From Lautropia mirabilis (GTDB taxonomy: Bacteria > Pseudomonadota > Gammaproteobacteria > Burkholderiales > Burkholderiaceae_E): DNA of 64,000 nt. The position numbers and the translations under genes were made by a program. Position 1 is the first letter of the stretch; the number at the start of each line of letters is the position of its first letter. The DNA lies in contig NZ_LR134378.1 of the NCBI RefSeq assembly GCF_900637555.1, forward strand, positions 878,001 through 942,000, written 5' to 3'. The notes under the pieces are model-generated. The model was given only the letters and a program-made list of their open reading frames with translations. It was not told the origin of the DNA and ran no database searches. This document shows positions 1 to 7,935 of this stretch, piece by piece.

Positions 1-1256
1 TGGGGTTGAAGCCAGAAACAGCGCGTCGTGTCGCGGAAGCGGTCGTTCCACTCGCTCCAGCCCGGCAGATAGGCGCCCAGCTGGTAGCCGCCGCCGGCCG
101 CGTCCCAGGGCTCGGCGATCAGCTTGATGCCGGCCAGGGCCGGGTCCTGCCGGACAGCCTGGAAGAACGGTGCGTAGCGGTCGAAGCGGCCTGGGTCGTT
201 CGAGTTGGGCAGGGCCACGCGCCCCAGCACCGAGGCCAGATCGAAGCGGAAACCGTCGACGTGCATCTCCTGGACCCAGTAGCGCAGCGAGTCCATGATC
301 ATTTGCAGCGCCACATAGTTGCTGGCGTTGACGCTGTTGCCGGTGCCGGTGTAGTTGGCGTAGTAGGCCGGATCCTGGCGGCTGAGGTGGTAGTAGGCCT
401 GGTTGTCCAGTCCGCGCCACGACAGCGTGGGGCCGCGCTGGTCGCCTTCGGGCGTGTGGTTGTACACCACGTCCAGGATCACCTCGATGCCGTGGCGGTG
501 CAGCTCCTTCACCATGTGCCGGAACTCGTTGACCGGGTCCTGGCGCGCAAAGCGGCGATCGGGGGCGAAGAAGGCCAGGGTGTTGTAGCCCCAGTAGTTG
601 CACAGCCCCATCTCGATCAGCGTGCCTTCGCTGACGGATTCCTGCACGGGCAGCAGTTCCACGGCGGTTACGCCCAGACGCTTCAGGTGGGCAATGGCGG
701 CCGGGCTGGCCATGCCCTCATAGGTGCCGCGCAACTCGGCCGGCACGTCGGGGTGGGATTGGGTGAAGCCCTTGACGTGCACCTCGTAGATGACGCTTTC
801 GCACATCGGGATGTTCGGGCGTCGATCGCCTTCCCAGTCGAACTCGTGCACGCCAGTGACCACGGCCTTGGGCATGTAGGCGGCGTTGTCATCCATCTGG
901 GTGTCAGGTCGGTCCAGATGGGATTCATGCCATTGGAACTGGCCTTGCAGGCGCCGGGCGTAGGGGTCCAGCAGCAGACGGGCGGGGTTGTAGCGCAGGC
1001 CGCGGGATGGATCGTAGGGGCCATCCACGCGGTAGCCGTAGATCAGCCCTGTGCCGGTATTGGGCAGGAAACCGTGCCAGACGTTGTTGACCGGGCCGTT
1101 CATCGCATAGCGGTGGGTTTCGTGGCCGTCGGTGTCGAACACGCACAGCGTGACGCTGCGCGCACCGCTGCTGAAAAGGGCAAAGTTGACGCCACCGTCA
1201 TGACAGGAGGCACCCAGTGGCCACACTCGGCCCTTGGGCAATTTTTCGTCTTTCAT
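1..1256 (-). CDS. glgX: Glycogen debranching enzyme GlgX (3' end beyond window)
   Basis: About 418 N-terminal residues are visible, and the gene runs off the left edge. GlgX is a cytoplasmic GH13 isoamylase-type enzyme that hydrolyses alpha-1,6 branches left on glycogen after phosphorylase action. The translation starts MKDEKLPKGRVWPLGA, followed by an N-terminal CBM48-like region (NFALFSS...NVWHGFLP...YGYRVDGPYDP). The catalytic barrel shows VIYEVHVKGFT, DVVYNHTPEG, the nucleophile region HVDGFRFDLASVLG and the acid/base region LIAEPWD. The ATG at 1256 is chosen because the translation fits the family from there, although no good Shine-Dalgarno is visible. It lies downstream of glgP on the same strand, with a gap of about 520 bases, which fits a glycogen degradation locus. 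Confidence 0.93.
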   Translation of the reverse strand, partial: MKDEKLPKGRVWPLGASCHDGGVNFALFSSGARSVTLCVFDTDGHETHRYAMNGPVNNVWHGFLPNTGTGLIYGYRVDGPYDPSRGLRYNPARLLLDPYARRLQGQFQWHESHLDRPDTQMDDNAAYMPKAVVTGVHEFDWEGDRRPNIPMCESVIYEVHVKGFTQSHPDVPAELRGTYEGMASPAAIAHLKRLGVTAVELLPVQESVSEGTLIEMGLCNYWGYNTLAFFAPDRRFARQDPVNEFRHMVKELHRHGIEVILDVVYNHTPEGDQRGPTLSWRGLDNQAYYHLSRQDPAYYANYTGTGNSVNASNYVALQMIMDSLRYWVQEMHVDGFRFDLASVLGRVALPNSNDPGRFDRYAPFFQAVRQDPALAGIKLIAEPWDAAGGGYQLGAYLPGWSEWNDRFRDTTRCFWLQP

Positions 1257-1777
1257 GGATCGTTCAAAAGTTCTCACGCCATGGCCTGCCTTCCGCGGCG
1301 AACGGCGGACCGGTGAGGTAACTGCGAGGAGGGCTGTCTCGGATTGCTCTGCGCGTCTCGTCCTGCCACCCGGTCAGGGGTGACGATGGGAGCTGCTGTC
1401 AGCCGGGGCCATGGCCCGAGCGTGTCGGGCCATGTCCGGTGCCGGTCGAGGGCGGCAGGCTGGCGCCAGCTCATGACACCCGGGAGGTGAAGGGCATGGG
1501 CTGGCGCGTCTGGCCTGCGGTGTCCAGCCGAGCCCCGTGCAGCGACGGGGCGGGGCCAGGCCGGCGGTTGATGCCAGTGCTGTCGGCGCGTATCCAGAGC
1601 TGCGCCGGGAAAAGGCCAGCCCGGGGGGGACCCTGGGTCTGCCCGAGCTGGCCGGCGCCGAAAAAGCCGGCACGAAGATACCGCAAAATGCAGGCGGAAT
1701 CCCGTGAACGACCCGGCAGGCGTTGGCATGGTGCCAACGCATCGTCAAAGTGTGTGCCGGGCGAACCCGGCGCCCTC
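1257..1777. other. Intergenic gap between glgP and glgX
   Basis: About 520 bases without a convincing gene. Short open frames here lack ribosome-binding sites and family resemblance. Visible structure is a perfect 9-bp hairpin with a 3-base loop at 1720-1740, just past the glgP stop, and a 12-base palindrome near 1459-1470. The hairpin has no T-run on the minus strand, so it is at best a weak terminator or an mRNA-end stabiliser for glgP. No clear glgX promoter was identified. Confidence 0.5.
1720..1740 (-). terminator. Hairpin downstream of glgP
   Basis: GCGTTGGCA (1720-1728) pairs perfectly with TGCCAACGC (1732-1740) across a 3-base loop, 38 bases past the glgP stop. No U-tract follows in the minus-strand direction, so factor-independent termination is doubtful. 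It may instead protect the transcript 3' end. Confidence 0.35.
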
Positions 1778-4270
1778 TCAGACCTTCAGGGGTTTAACGT
1801 CCCAGATCTTGTCGGCGTACTCCAGGATCGTGCGGTCGCTGGAGAAGATGCCCATGCCGGAGACGTTGATGACGGCCTTCCGGTTCCAGGCGTCCTGGTC
1901 GCGGTACAGCGCATCGACCTTCTCCTGCGTGGCCACGTAATCGGCGAAGTCGGCCAGCAGCAGGTAGGTGTCCTGACGCAGCAGCGAATCGGCGATCGGG
2001 CGGAAGCGGCCGGCATCGTCGGGCGACCAGAAGCCGCCGCCAATCTGGTCGATCACCAGACGCAGGTCGGGATTCTCTTCATAGTAGCGGGCCGGATCGT
2101 AGCCAGCAGCCTTGATCTTCGCCACTTCCTCGGTGCGGTGACCGAAGATGAAGATGTTGTCGTCGCCCACCTGTTCGTGGATCTCGACGTTGGCCCCGTC
2201 CATCGTGCCGATGGTGAGCGCGCCGTTGATGGCCAGCTTCATGTTGCCGGTGCCCGATGCCTCGGTGCCGGCTGTGGAGATCTGCTCGGACAGGTTCGCG
2301 GCCGGCATGATCATCTCGGCGGCCGAGACGCTGTAGTTGGGCACGAACACGACCTTCATCCGGTCGCGCAGCGCCGGCTCGGCATTGACCTTGCGGGCCA
2401 CGTCGTTGATCAGCTTGATGATCAGCTTGGCCATCCGGTAGGCCGAGGCGGCCTTGCCGGAGAAGAGGAAGGTGCGCGGCGTCCAGTCCTTGTCGGGGTT
2501 GGCCACCATCTGGTTGTAGCGATGCACGATGTGCAGCACGTTCAGCAGCTGGCGCTTGTACTCGTGGAAGCGCTTGACCTGCACGTCCAGCATGGCGTTC
2601 GGGTCGATGTCGACCCCACCGTGCGTCTTGACCCAGTCGGCCAGGCGCTGCTTGTTGGTGAGCTTGGCGGCTGCAAATTCCTTCAGGAATGCAGGCTTGT
2701 CCGCGAACTTCTTCAGCTTGGACAGCTCGCCGAGGTTCTTGCGCCAGTCGGTGCCGATCGACTTGTCGATGAGGGCCGACAGCGGCCGGTTGGCGTTGGC
2801 CAGCCAGCGGCGCGGCGTGATGCCGTTGGTGATGTTGATGAAGCGGCCCGGGAACAGCTTGGCGAAGTCGGCAAAGATGGTGTCGACCAGCAGCTGGCTG
2901 TGCAGCTTGGACACGCCGTTGACCTTGTGGCTGGCCAGCACGCACATGTAGGCCATGCGCACGCGGCGCTCGCCGGTCTCGTCGATCAGCGACACGCGAC
3001 GCAGCAGGTCGTGGTCCTCGCCGTGGTGGGTGCGCACCCAGTCCAGGAAGCGCTTGTTGATCTCGAAGATGATCTCGAGGTGGCGCGGCAGCACGCTGCG
3101 CATCATGGCCACCGGCCAGGTCTCCAGCGCTTCGGGCATCAGCGTGTGGTTGGTGTAGGAGAACACCTTGCAGCACTGGGCCCAGGCGCTGTTCCACGAC
3201 ATCTTGTGGTCGTCCACCAGGATGCGCATCAGCTCGGGCACGGCGATGGCCGGGTGGGTGTCGTTCAGGTGGATGGCCACCTGATCGGACAGCTCGGAGA
3301 AGTTCTCGTGGTTGTGCAGGTAGCGGCGGACGATGTCCTGCAGCGAGGCGCTGACGAAGAAGTACTCCTGGCGCAGACGCAGCTCGCGGCCCTGGTAGCT
3401 GGAATCATCCGGATACAGCACGCGCGTGACGTTTTCCGACTGGTTCTTGCTGGCCACGGCCTGCATGTAGTTGCCCTGCGAGAACAGGGTCAGGTCCAGG
3501 CTCTCGGCGGCGCGGGCATGCCACAGCCGCATGGTGTTGATGGTCTTGGTGTGATAGCCGGGCACGATCATGTCGTAGGCCGTGGCCATGACCTTCTCGG
3601 CCTCGTGCCAGAGGGCACCGCGCTCGGGGTCGTGCTCGACCCAGCCACCGAACTTGATGGGGAAGGTGACCTGCGGACGGGGGAATTCCCACGGGTTGCC
3701 CAGCTTGAGCCAGTCATCGGGCTGCTCGACCTGGTAACCGTCGTGGATCGACTGGGCGAACATGCCGTAGTCGTAGCGGATGCCGTAGCCGAAGCTGGGC
3801 AGACCGGTGGTGGCCATCGAATCCAGGAAGCAGGCGGCCAGGCGGCCCAGGCCGCCGTTGCCCAGACCCGGATCGGGTTCTTCCTCGCGGGCCTCTTCCA
3901 GATCGATGCCGCCTTCGGCCAGGGCCGTGGCCAGCTCGTCGTAAAGGTCGATGGCCATCAGGCTGTTGGTCAGCGCGCGACCGACCAGGAATTCCATCGA
4001 GAGGTAGTAGACGCGCTTGACCTTCTGGCCGTATTGCTGGCGCGTGGTCTCGATCCAGTTCTCGATCTGCTTGTCACGAGCCAGGCGGGCCAGCGCGGCG
4101 TACCAGTCTGCCTTCGTGGCGGTCTTCGGGTCCTTGCCGATGGTGTAGAGGAGGCGGTTGGCCACGTAGCGGCGCAGGGCCTCATGGTCATTCCGTTCGA
4201 TCGAGGCCGGCTCGAAGGCTTCGGTCAACGGGGTGGGATTCTTGGTCTTCTTGGGGGACTTGGAGGGCAT
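1778..4270 (-). CDS. glgP: Glycogen/maltodextrin phosphorylase GlgP
   Basis: 830 residues, the normal length for GT35 alpha-glucan phosphorylases. It releases glucose-1-phosphate from alpha-1,4-glucans in the cytoplasm with pyridoxal phosphate as cofactor. The PLP motif EASGTGNMK is present, with the Schiff-base lysine at about residue 678, followed by GTMDGANVEI. Other family blocks include YYLSMEFLVGR near residue 75, GNGGLGRLAACFLDS, and DVQVKRFHEYKRQLLN. The open frame extends upstream of 4270, but the start at 4270 (MPSKSPKKTK) is preferred because AAAGGT lies about 10 bases upstream and the family begins near here. The first 25 residues are lysine/proline-rich. glgX follows on the same strand. 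Confidence 0.96.
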   Translation of the reverse strand: MPSKSPKKTKNPTPLTEAFEPASIERNDHEALRRYVANRLLYTIGKDPKTATKADWYAALARLARDKQIENWIETTRQQYGQKVKRVYYLSMEFLVGRALTNSLMAIDLYDELATALAEGGIDLEEAREEEPDPGLGNGGLGRLAACFLDSMATTGLPSFGYGIRYDYGMFAQSIHDGYQVEQPDDWLKLGNPWEFPRPQVTFPIKFGGWVEHDPERGALWHEAEKVMATAYDMIVPGYHTKTINTMRLWHARAAESLDLTLFSQGNYMQAVASKNQSENVTRVLYPDDSSYQGRELRLRQEYFFVSASLQDIVRRYLHNHENFSELSDQVAIHLNDTHPAIAVPELMRILVDDHKMSWNSAWAQCCKVFSYTNHTLMPEALETWPVAMMRSVLPRHLEIIFEINKRFLDWVRTHHGEDHDLLRRVSLIDETGERRVRMAYMCVLASHKVNGVSKLHSQLLVDTIFADFAKLFPGRFINITNGITPRRWLANANRPLSALIDKSIGTDWRKNLGELSKLKKFADKPAFLKEFAAAKLTNKQRLADWVKTHGGVDIDPNAMLDVQVKRFHEYKRQLLNVLHIVHRYNQMVANPDKDWTPRTFLFSGKAASAYRMAKLIIKLINDVARKVNAEPALRDRMKVVFVPNYSVSAAEMIMPAANLSEQISTAGTEASGTGNMKLAINGALTIGTMDGANVEIHEQVGDDNIFIFGHRTEEVAKIKAAGYDPARYYEENPDLRLVIDQIGGGFWSPDDAGRFRPIADSLLRQDTYLLLADFADYVATQEKVDALYRDQDAWNRKAVINVSGMGIFSSDRTILEYADKIWDVKPLKV

Positions 4271-4670
4271 CTTCACGACCTTTCGGTGAAGTGAACAACA
4301 ACTGTAGATTTTGCAGCTTAATGGCGGGTTCTGCCACCAAACTCCCGTATTGCAACAGTGTCGGGCGTGCGCCGTGGCTGATGCTGACAGGGCAGGCAGG
4401 GTATTCATCCATGCCGGCGCCGCAGGTATCTTTCCCTGAAGGCGTGTCCTCGCGCCTGAAGCGGGAAGAACCTGTTCCAGGCGGGGAAGATGCCGTGTTT
4501 TGGCGGCTTGTGCTGCAGATTGCCTTGTCGGGAGAGGCAATCTGTCAGGCGCCATGTGAAGGTTGCTCGTGTCTCCTGAGCGGGGCGCATGCCCATGGGG
4601 TTCGCCCGGATATTGGTGCCTTGTCTTCCTGTTCAGTTCCCGACCTTGGAGTGCAGTTATTGCATGGCAT
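4271..4670. other. Intergenic region upstream of glgP
   Basis: About 400 bases between the glgP start and the tRNA promoter. It must carry the glgP promoter on the minus strand, but no pair of -35/-10 boxes with normal spacing stands out. An open frame on the plus strand at 4291-4674 lacks a Shine-Dalgarno and has cysteine/proline-rich composition without family resemblance, so it is not called as a gene. Confidence 0.4.
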
Positions 4671-4700
4671 TTGACAACGCCGCGCGGGCGACGGCATAAT
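4671..4700 (+). promoter_or_regulatory. Sigma-70-type promoter for tRNA-Tyr/tRNA-Gly
   Basis: A consensus -35 box TTGACA (4671-4676) and a -10 box CATAAT (4695-4700) are separated by 18 bases. The mature tRNA-Tyr begins 15 bases after the -10 box, so the primary transcript has a very short 5' leader. Confidence 0.8.
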
Positions 4701-4714
4701 TCGGTCTCTTCCCC

Positions 4715-4800
4715 GGAGAGGTGCCCGAGTGGCTAAAGGGGGCAGACTGTAAATCTGTTGGCTTACGCCTACGTTGGTTCGAATCCAACCCTCTCCACCA
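4715..4800 (+). tRNA. tRNA-Tyr (GTA)
   Basis: 86 nt including an encoded CCA. The acceptor arm GGAGAGG pairs with CCTCTCC. The anticodon loop reads CTGTAAA with anticodon GTA, and the long variable arm typical of tyrosine class II tRNAs is present. The T-arm reads GGTTCGAATCC. It is the first tRNA of the Tyr/Gly/Thr/Trp set that accompanies tuf in betaproteobacteria. Confidence 0.97.
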
Positions 4801-4978
4801 CCGCTTTCACAGCCTACCTGTTCGGGTGGGTTCGTCTCCCAGGCCAGTCAGTCCGGTTGCATCACCCCCGCAGGGTCATTGCACCTGTTTCTGACACACG
4901 GCTCCATGCCGGTGCAAGGCATTCAGCCCCACGGCATGTTCGTTTCGCGGCGCCGCCCGTTCGGTGGGTGCCACGCAA

Positions 4979-5052
4979 GCGGGTGTAGCTCAATGGTAGA
5001 GCAGAAGCCTTCCAAGCTTACGACGAGGGTTCGATTCCCTTCACCCGCTCCA
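4979..5052 (+). tRNA. tRNA-Gly (TCC)
   Basis: 74 nt with encoded CCA. The acceptor arm GCGGGTG pairs with CACCCGC, the anticodon loop CTTCCAA gives anticodon TCC, and the T-arm reads GGGTTCGATTCCC. It is probably co-transcribed with tRNA-Tyr from the promoter at 4671. The next tRNA of the usual cluster, tRNA-Thr, is displaced to 15859. Confidence 0.97.
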
Positions 5053-5094
5053 GTTTCCGCCGACCTATCCCCGCTGCAACAGACACCGGAACGG

Positions 5095-5394
5095 GTGTTG
5101 CGCATTCCGCTCGAATGTCATCAAACTTTCGGGGCGAAGCCGCTTGCCACCCGATGGTTGGTGCCATTGGGGGGTGTCTTGGTACCGCCTGTCGTCGGAG
5201 GCTTCCTGTTCGGAGACGCTTCAACAATGCTGTCAGCGTCGCTGATGAGGGATCCCGTCATGCTGCTGCTGTCCGGAATGCTGATGCTGCTGGTGGCGTT
5301 CTGCCTGTTCATGGCTGTCTGGCAGCCCTTGCGTTCCTACCTGATCATCACGCCGGACGCGCTGCGTGCGCGGGTGGATGAAGGGCGAACCTGA
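5095..5394 (+). CDS. Small putative membrane protein, paralogous to the next gene
   Basis: About 99 residues if read from the GTG at 5095. A TTG at 5098 and later ATGs are alternatives, so the start is uncertain. Two hydrophobic segments are visible: WLVPLGGVLVPPVVGGFLFG and VMLLLSGMLMLLVAFCLFMAV. The stretch LRIP...TFGAK near the N-terminus and PLRSYLIITPDALR after the second segment resemble LRIP...TFGTK and VLRSYWLLEVVEDA in the following gene, so the two are probably a tandem duplicate of one two-helix membrane protein. Its stop codon overlaps the next start (TGATG), which indicates translational coupling. No known family is recognised. The gene begins only 42 bases after tRNA-Gly. Confidence 0.6.
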   Translation: MLRIPLECHQTFGAKPLATRWLVPLGGVLVPPVVGGFLFGDASTMLSASLMRDPVMLLLSGMLMLLVAFCLFMAVWQPLRSYLIITPDALRARVDEGRT

Positions 5395-6098
5395 TGCAGG
5401 ACAGCCTGATGCAGCAGAACCCAATGCCGGAGAGCCCGACGCAGGTACCCCGAACGTTGCGCATCCCCATCAACAGCGCGTATACCTTCGGAACAAAGAA
5501 CAAGCTGCCTGCCGTGCTGTTTGTCGTGCCGTCGCTGGTCGTACTGGACCGATGGCGCCCACCTTTCGGGATCGCCATTGTGTTAGGGGTTGTCCTGCTG
5601 ACGGTGCTCTCCCTGGTCTTGCGGTCGTACTGGTTGCTTGAAGTTGTCGAGGACGCCACGCCGCCGGCCGAGGCGGGGGAGAGGTTGGCGTCGAAGGGTG
5701 AGGGAGCGGCAGCATCCGGAAGGGGGCAGCTGTCTGGTGCCGAGAAGGCCTTGGTGTCTGCTTCCGGATCGGGCACGCTATCTGATGCTCCGACGGGAGT
5801 CGCGCGGGCCCGGCTGGTTCGCCAGCTCTGCCTGGGGAAACGGGTGCTGCGTAGTCGGGAAGTCGACCTGTCTCCGTATGTCTGGTTGCGCACCACCTCG
5901 CTGTCGATACAGGAGGTGACGCTGGAGCTGGGCAACTGGTCCTACCAGACACTGACGCTGGCTACGGTACGAAGTCGTGGCAACAGCGGGCTCACACCGC
6001 GCAAGCGTCAGGCTGCCATCGATGAGCTGTGTGCCATTGGGGCGAAAGTGTCGGCCATGACCGGCATCACTGATCGCGGATTCCGCGAGATGGCCTGA
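5394..6098 (+). CDS. Putative two-helix membrane protein of unknown function
   Basis: 234 residues. A polar N-terminus carries the shared motif LRIP...TFGTKNK. Two adjacent hydrophobic segments follow at about residues 43-72 (VLFVVPSLVVL and IAIVLGVVLLTVLSLVL). The C-terminal half is soluble, with a serine/alanine/glycine-rich linker (about residues 85-125) and then a compact region (about 130-234) containing RSREVDLSPYVWLRT and YQTLTLATVRSRG. The ATG overlaps the stop of the preceding paralogue, so the two are likely translated as a unit. I do not recognise the family. The C-terminal domain has no counterpart in the first copy. Confidence 0.65.
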   Translation: MQDSLMQQNPMPESPTQVPRTLRIPINSAYTFGTKNKLPAVLFVVPSLVVLDRWRPPFGIAIVLGVVLLTVLSLVLRSYWLLEVVEDATPPAEAGERLASKGEGAAASGRGQLSGAEKALVSASGSGTLSDAPTGVARARLVRQLCLGKRVLRSREVDLSPYVWLRTTSLSIQEVTLELGNWSYQTLTLATVRSRGNSGLTPRKRQAAIDELCAIGAKVSAMTGITDRGFREMA

Positions 6099-6161
6099 AG
6101 GGACTTGCGTCCAAAGGTGTAAAGGGGGTGGGGGTTCCCGTCCCACGCCGGACGGGATTTG

Positions 6162-6191
6162 GGCGGGCCCTGGTTCGCTCCAGGGCCCGCC
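6162..6191. terminator. Strong hairpin between convergent genes
   Basis: GGCGGGCCCTGG (6162-6173) and CCAGGGCCCGCC (6180-6191) form a perfect 12-bp GC-rich stem with a 6-base loop, located between the convergent genes ending at 6098 (plus) and 6199 (minus). Neither side has a good T-run, so function as a bidirectional terminator is inferred from position and stability only. Confidence 0.5.
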
Positions 6192-6198
6192 GCGGGAA

Positions 6199-6894
6199 TC
6201 AGCCCGCGGCTGCCATCGCTTCGGCCATCGGGACCGGGTGGGGCGTGGAGGCGGCCTTCACGGCTGCCGTGCGCCGGTAGCGGCGCTGACGCTGCAGACC
6301 CAGATGCTGGCTCAGGTAGCGGCAGGCGCTTTCGGGGGTGGAGTCGATCATGAAGGCCAGGTCGCGCAGCTGGGGCAGCTTGCGCTGGCGCACCGAGATC
6401 GGCTCGGACTCGTCCATGCCGGCGTTCAGGACCTGCAGCAGGTGATCCAGGCGGGCGGCCACCGAGCCCTGGCGCATGCGCATGGCGTCGGCTGCGCGGC
6501 TCTGTTCCTGCAGGAAGGCGGTCATCACGATGAGCATCCGCTGCATGTCGTTGCCGGTATCCACGCGGGTGACTTCACAGTCGGTGACGGCGACGGCGTT
6601 GAAGGCGTAGGGCTGGTGCAGGGCGCACTCGGCGCCCAGCAGGTCACCCGGCATGGCCAGGCGGACGAAGCTGGTGCCCGAGGGGCCGACGCTTTCCAGT
6701 CGGACCAGGCCGCGGCTCAGCTGCCAGACGCCATTGCGTTCGCCGGCCAGGAAAAGGTGTTCACCCACGGACAGTGAACGGGGGGCCTCATGGGCATCGA
6801 AAGCGTCGTGATTCATGGTGGTCTCGCTCCAGTTCTCGTTGTATGTCTGGCCTGCCTGGCCAGGGGCCCGCGAGGGGCTGGCGAAGATATTCAT
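6199..6894 (-). CDS. Crp/Fnr-family transcriptional regulator
   Basis: 231 residues. The middle resembles the cyclic-nucleotide-binding fold of this family (VGEHLFLAGERNGVWQLSRGLVRLE, then FVRLAMPGDLLGAECAL). The C-terminal part has a winged-helix-like segment, LPQLRDLAFMIDSTPESACRYLSQHLGL. The N-terminal cysteine cluster that holds the Fe-S centre in FNR is absent, so direct oxygen sensing of that type is unlikely. The start at 6894 is chosen because GGAG sits 6 bases upstream. A second possible start at 6816 has a GGAG about 10 bases away. The next gene to the right on the same strand is DUF2946, and a Dcu transporter lies beyond it. Targets are unknown. Confidence 0.8.
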   Translation of the reverse strand: MNIFASPSRAPGQAGQTYNENWSETTMNHDAFDAHEAPRSLSVGEHLFLAGERNGVWQLSRGLVRLESVGPSGTSFVRLAMPGDLLGAECALHQPYAFNAVAVTDCEVTRVDTGNDMQRMLIVMTAFLQEQSRAADAMRMRQGSVAARLDHLLQVLNAGMDESEPISVRQRKLPQLRDLAFMIDSTPESACRYLSQHLGLQRQRRYRRTAAVKAASTPHPVPMAEAMAAAG

Positions 6895-7178
6895 GGCAAT
6901 CTCCAGATGCGCTGTGTACGGACGGGCGACGCAGGCTGCGTGGGCGATGTGCCGGAGGGACCTGATGTCGGGCGGGGACCGATGGGGTCCTGCTCGGGGA
7001 TGCGGACCGAATGAGGCCTTGTGGGGCCGGGGGTGGTCACATCGTCAGGCGATCCGTCTGGGGATACGTCGGGTGTTCCGGATATCCACCTCCAGGCGGG
7101 GCAGCGGGGTCATGGGACCTTGCTGCTCGGGCCGGGAAGACGGGCAGGCACGAACGCAGGCGTCGCGTGGACGCAGGT

Positions 7179-7583
7179 TCAGGAGAGTTGCGGCGGAGCG
7201 CGACTGAGCTGGGGAGGCCAGGCCGGAGCGACCGGTGGCGGGGTGGGGGCAAGCTGGAGTGCCTGCCGGACAGTGGTGATCGTGGCCAGCACCAGGGGCT
7301 GAGGCGCATGGGGCATGGCCGGCACTTCCTGTTGCAGGCGGCAGTAGGGGCAGTGCCCCCCGTCGTGCAGCAGGGTGTGATCGATGGGGGACTGGGCGTC
7401 CTGGGCGGCGCGTTGCGCCAGCAGCGAGGCTGCGCCCCGGTTGTACGGGGTGGTGCAGATCTCAAGCGGGATCTCGCCCCGGGCAGCCGCCAGCAGAGAG
7501 GTCATCGACGGCGCAAGCGTGCCCATCAGGACGGCCAGCATGGCGATCCAGATGATCAGCGGACGGTTGCGACACGTGTTCAT
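7179..7583 (-). CDS. DUF2946-type secreted or membrane-anchored protein
   Basis: 134 residues. An N-terminal hydrophobic segment (PLIIWIAMLAVLMGTLAPSM, residues 8-27) looks like a signal peptide or anchor. It is followed by EICTT and by HDGGHCPYCRLQ near residues 73-84. The spaced cysteines and histidines (C-T-T, H-x3-H-C-P-Y-C) are the hallmark of DUF2946, a small family often found beside copper-related outer-membrane receptors. A role in metal binding is therefore possible but not shown. The C-terminal 35 residues are proline-rich. No copper gene is next to it here, so it appears isolated. Confidence 0.7.
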   Translation of the reverse strand: MNTCRNRPLIIWIAMLAVLMGTLAPSMTSLLAAARGEIPLEICTTPYNRGAASLLAQRAAQDAQSPIDHTLLHDGGHCPYCRLQQEVPAMPHAPQPLVLATITTVRQALQLAPTPPPVAPAWPPQLSRAPPQLS

Positions 7584-7935
7584 GTCAGTACGGGCAGGAC
7601 GGCAATGACCCCGATTCTCTGAAGAAGGTCAAATTATGCGGGTAGATGCGGGTGCTGTCACCTGGTCTTACAGGTTGTCTCAGGACGTGATGACACGTTC
7701 CTTATCATCGCATCATTTCGGGTTTCGTGGGGCGGTTCGGAGCCGAGCGATTTTCAGGGATTCGCATGGCGACGGCAGGCTTGCATCAACTATACTTTTC
7801 TCACTTTTTCCAATAAGAATCAATCACCACAGGCAAGGCGAAAGGTTCTTGAGTATGACGGCGTGGCCTGGTGGCTACGGTCTCGTGGCAAGGGCCAGAC
7901 CCGGAGGCCTGTGGTGACGCCTCTCGGGAGTCATC
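7584..7935. other. Intergenic region upstream of the Dcu transporter
   Basis: About 350 bases between divergent genes. A -10-like TATACT lies at 7791-7796, but no good -35 box is found at the usual distance, which would fit an activator-dependent promoter. I searched for an FNR/CRP-like palindrome (TTGAT-N4-ATCAA) and found no clear match. Confidence 0.4.

Noticed and set aside
6-1316. A long plus-strand open frame opposite glgX
   Set aside because: The minus strand encodes clear GlgX motifs; the plus frame has shadow composition and no ribosome-binding site.
1439-4294. A 951-codon plus-strand open frame opposite glgP
   Set aside because: Antisense shadow of a well-conserved phosphorylase gene.
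4291-4674. A 127-codon plus-strand open frame before tRNA-Tyr
   Set aside because: No Shine-Dalgarno, no recognisable domain, and it runs into the tRNA promoter.
7584-7935. An FNR box for the Dcu transporter
   Set aside because: No TTGAT-N4-ATCAA-like palindrome could be found, so anaerobic control is not claimed from sequence.
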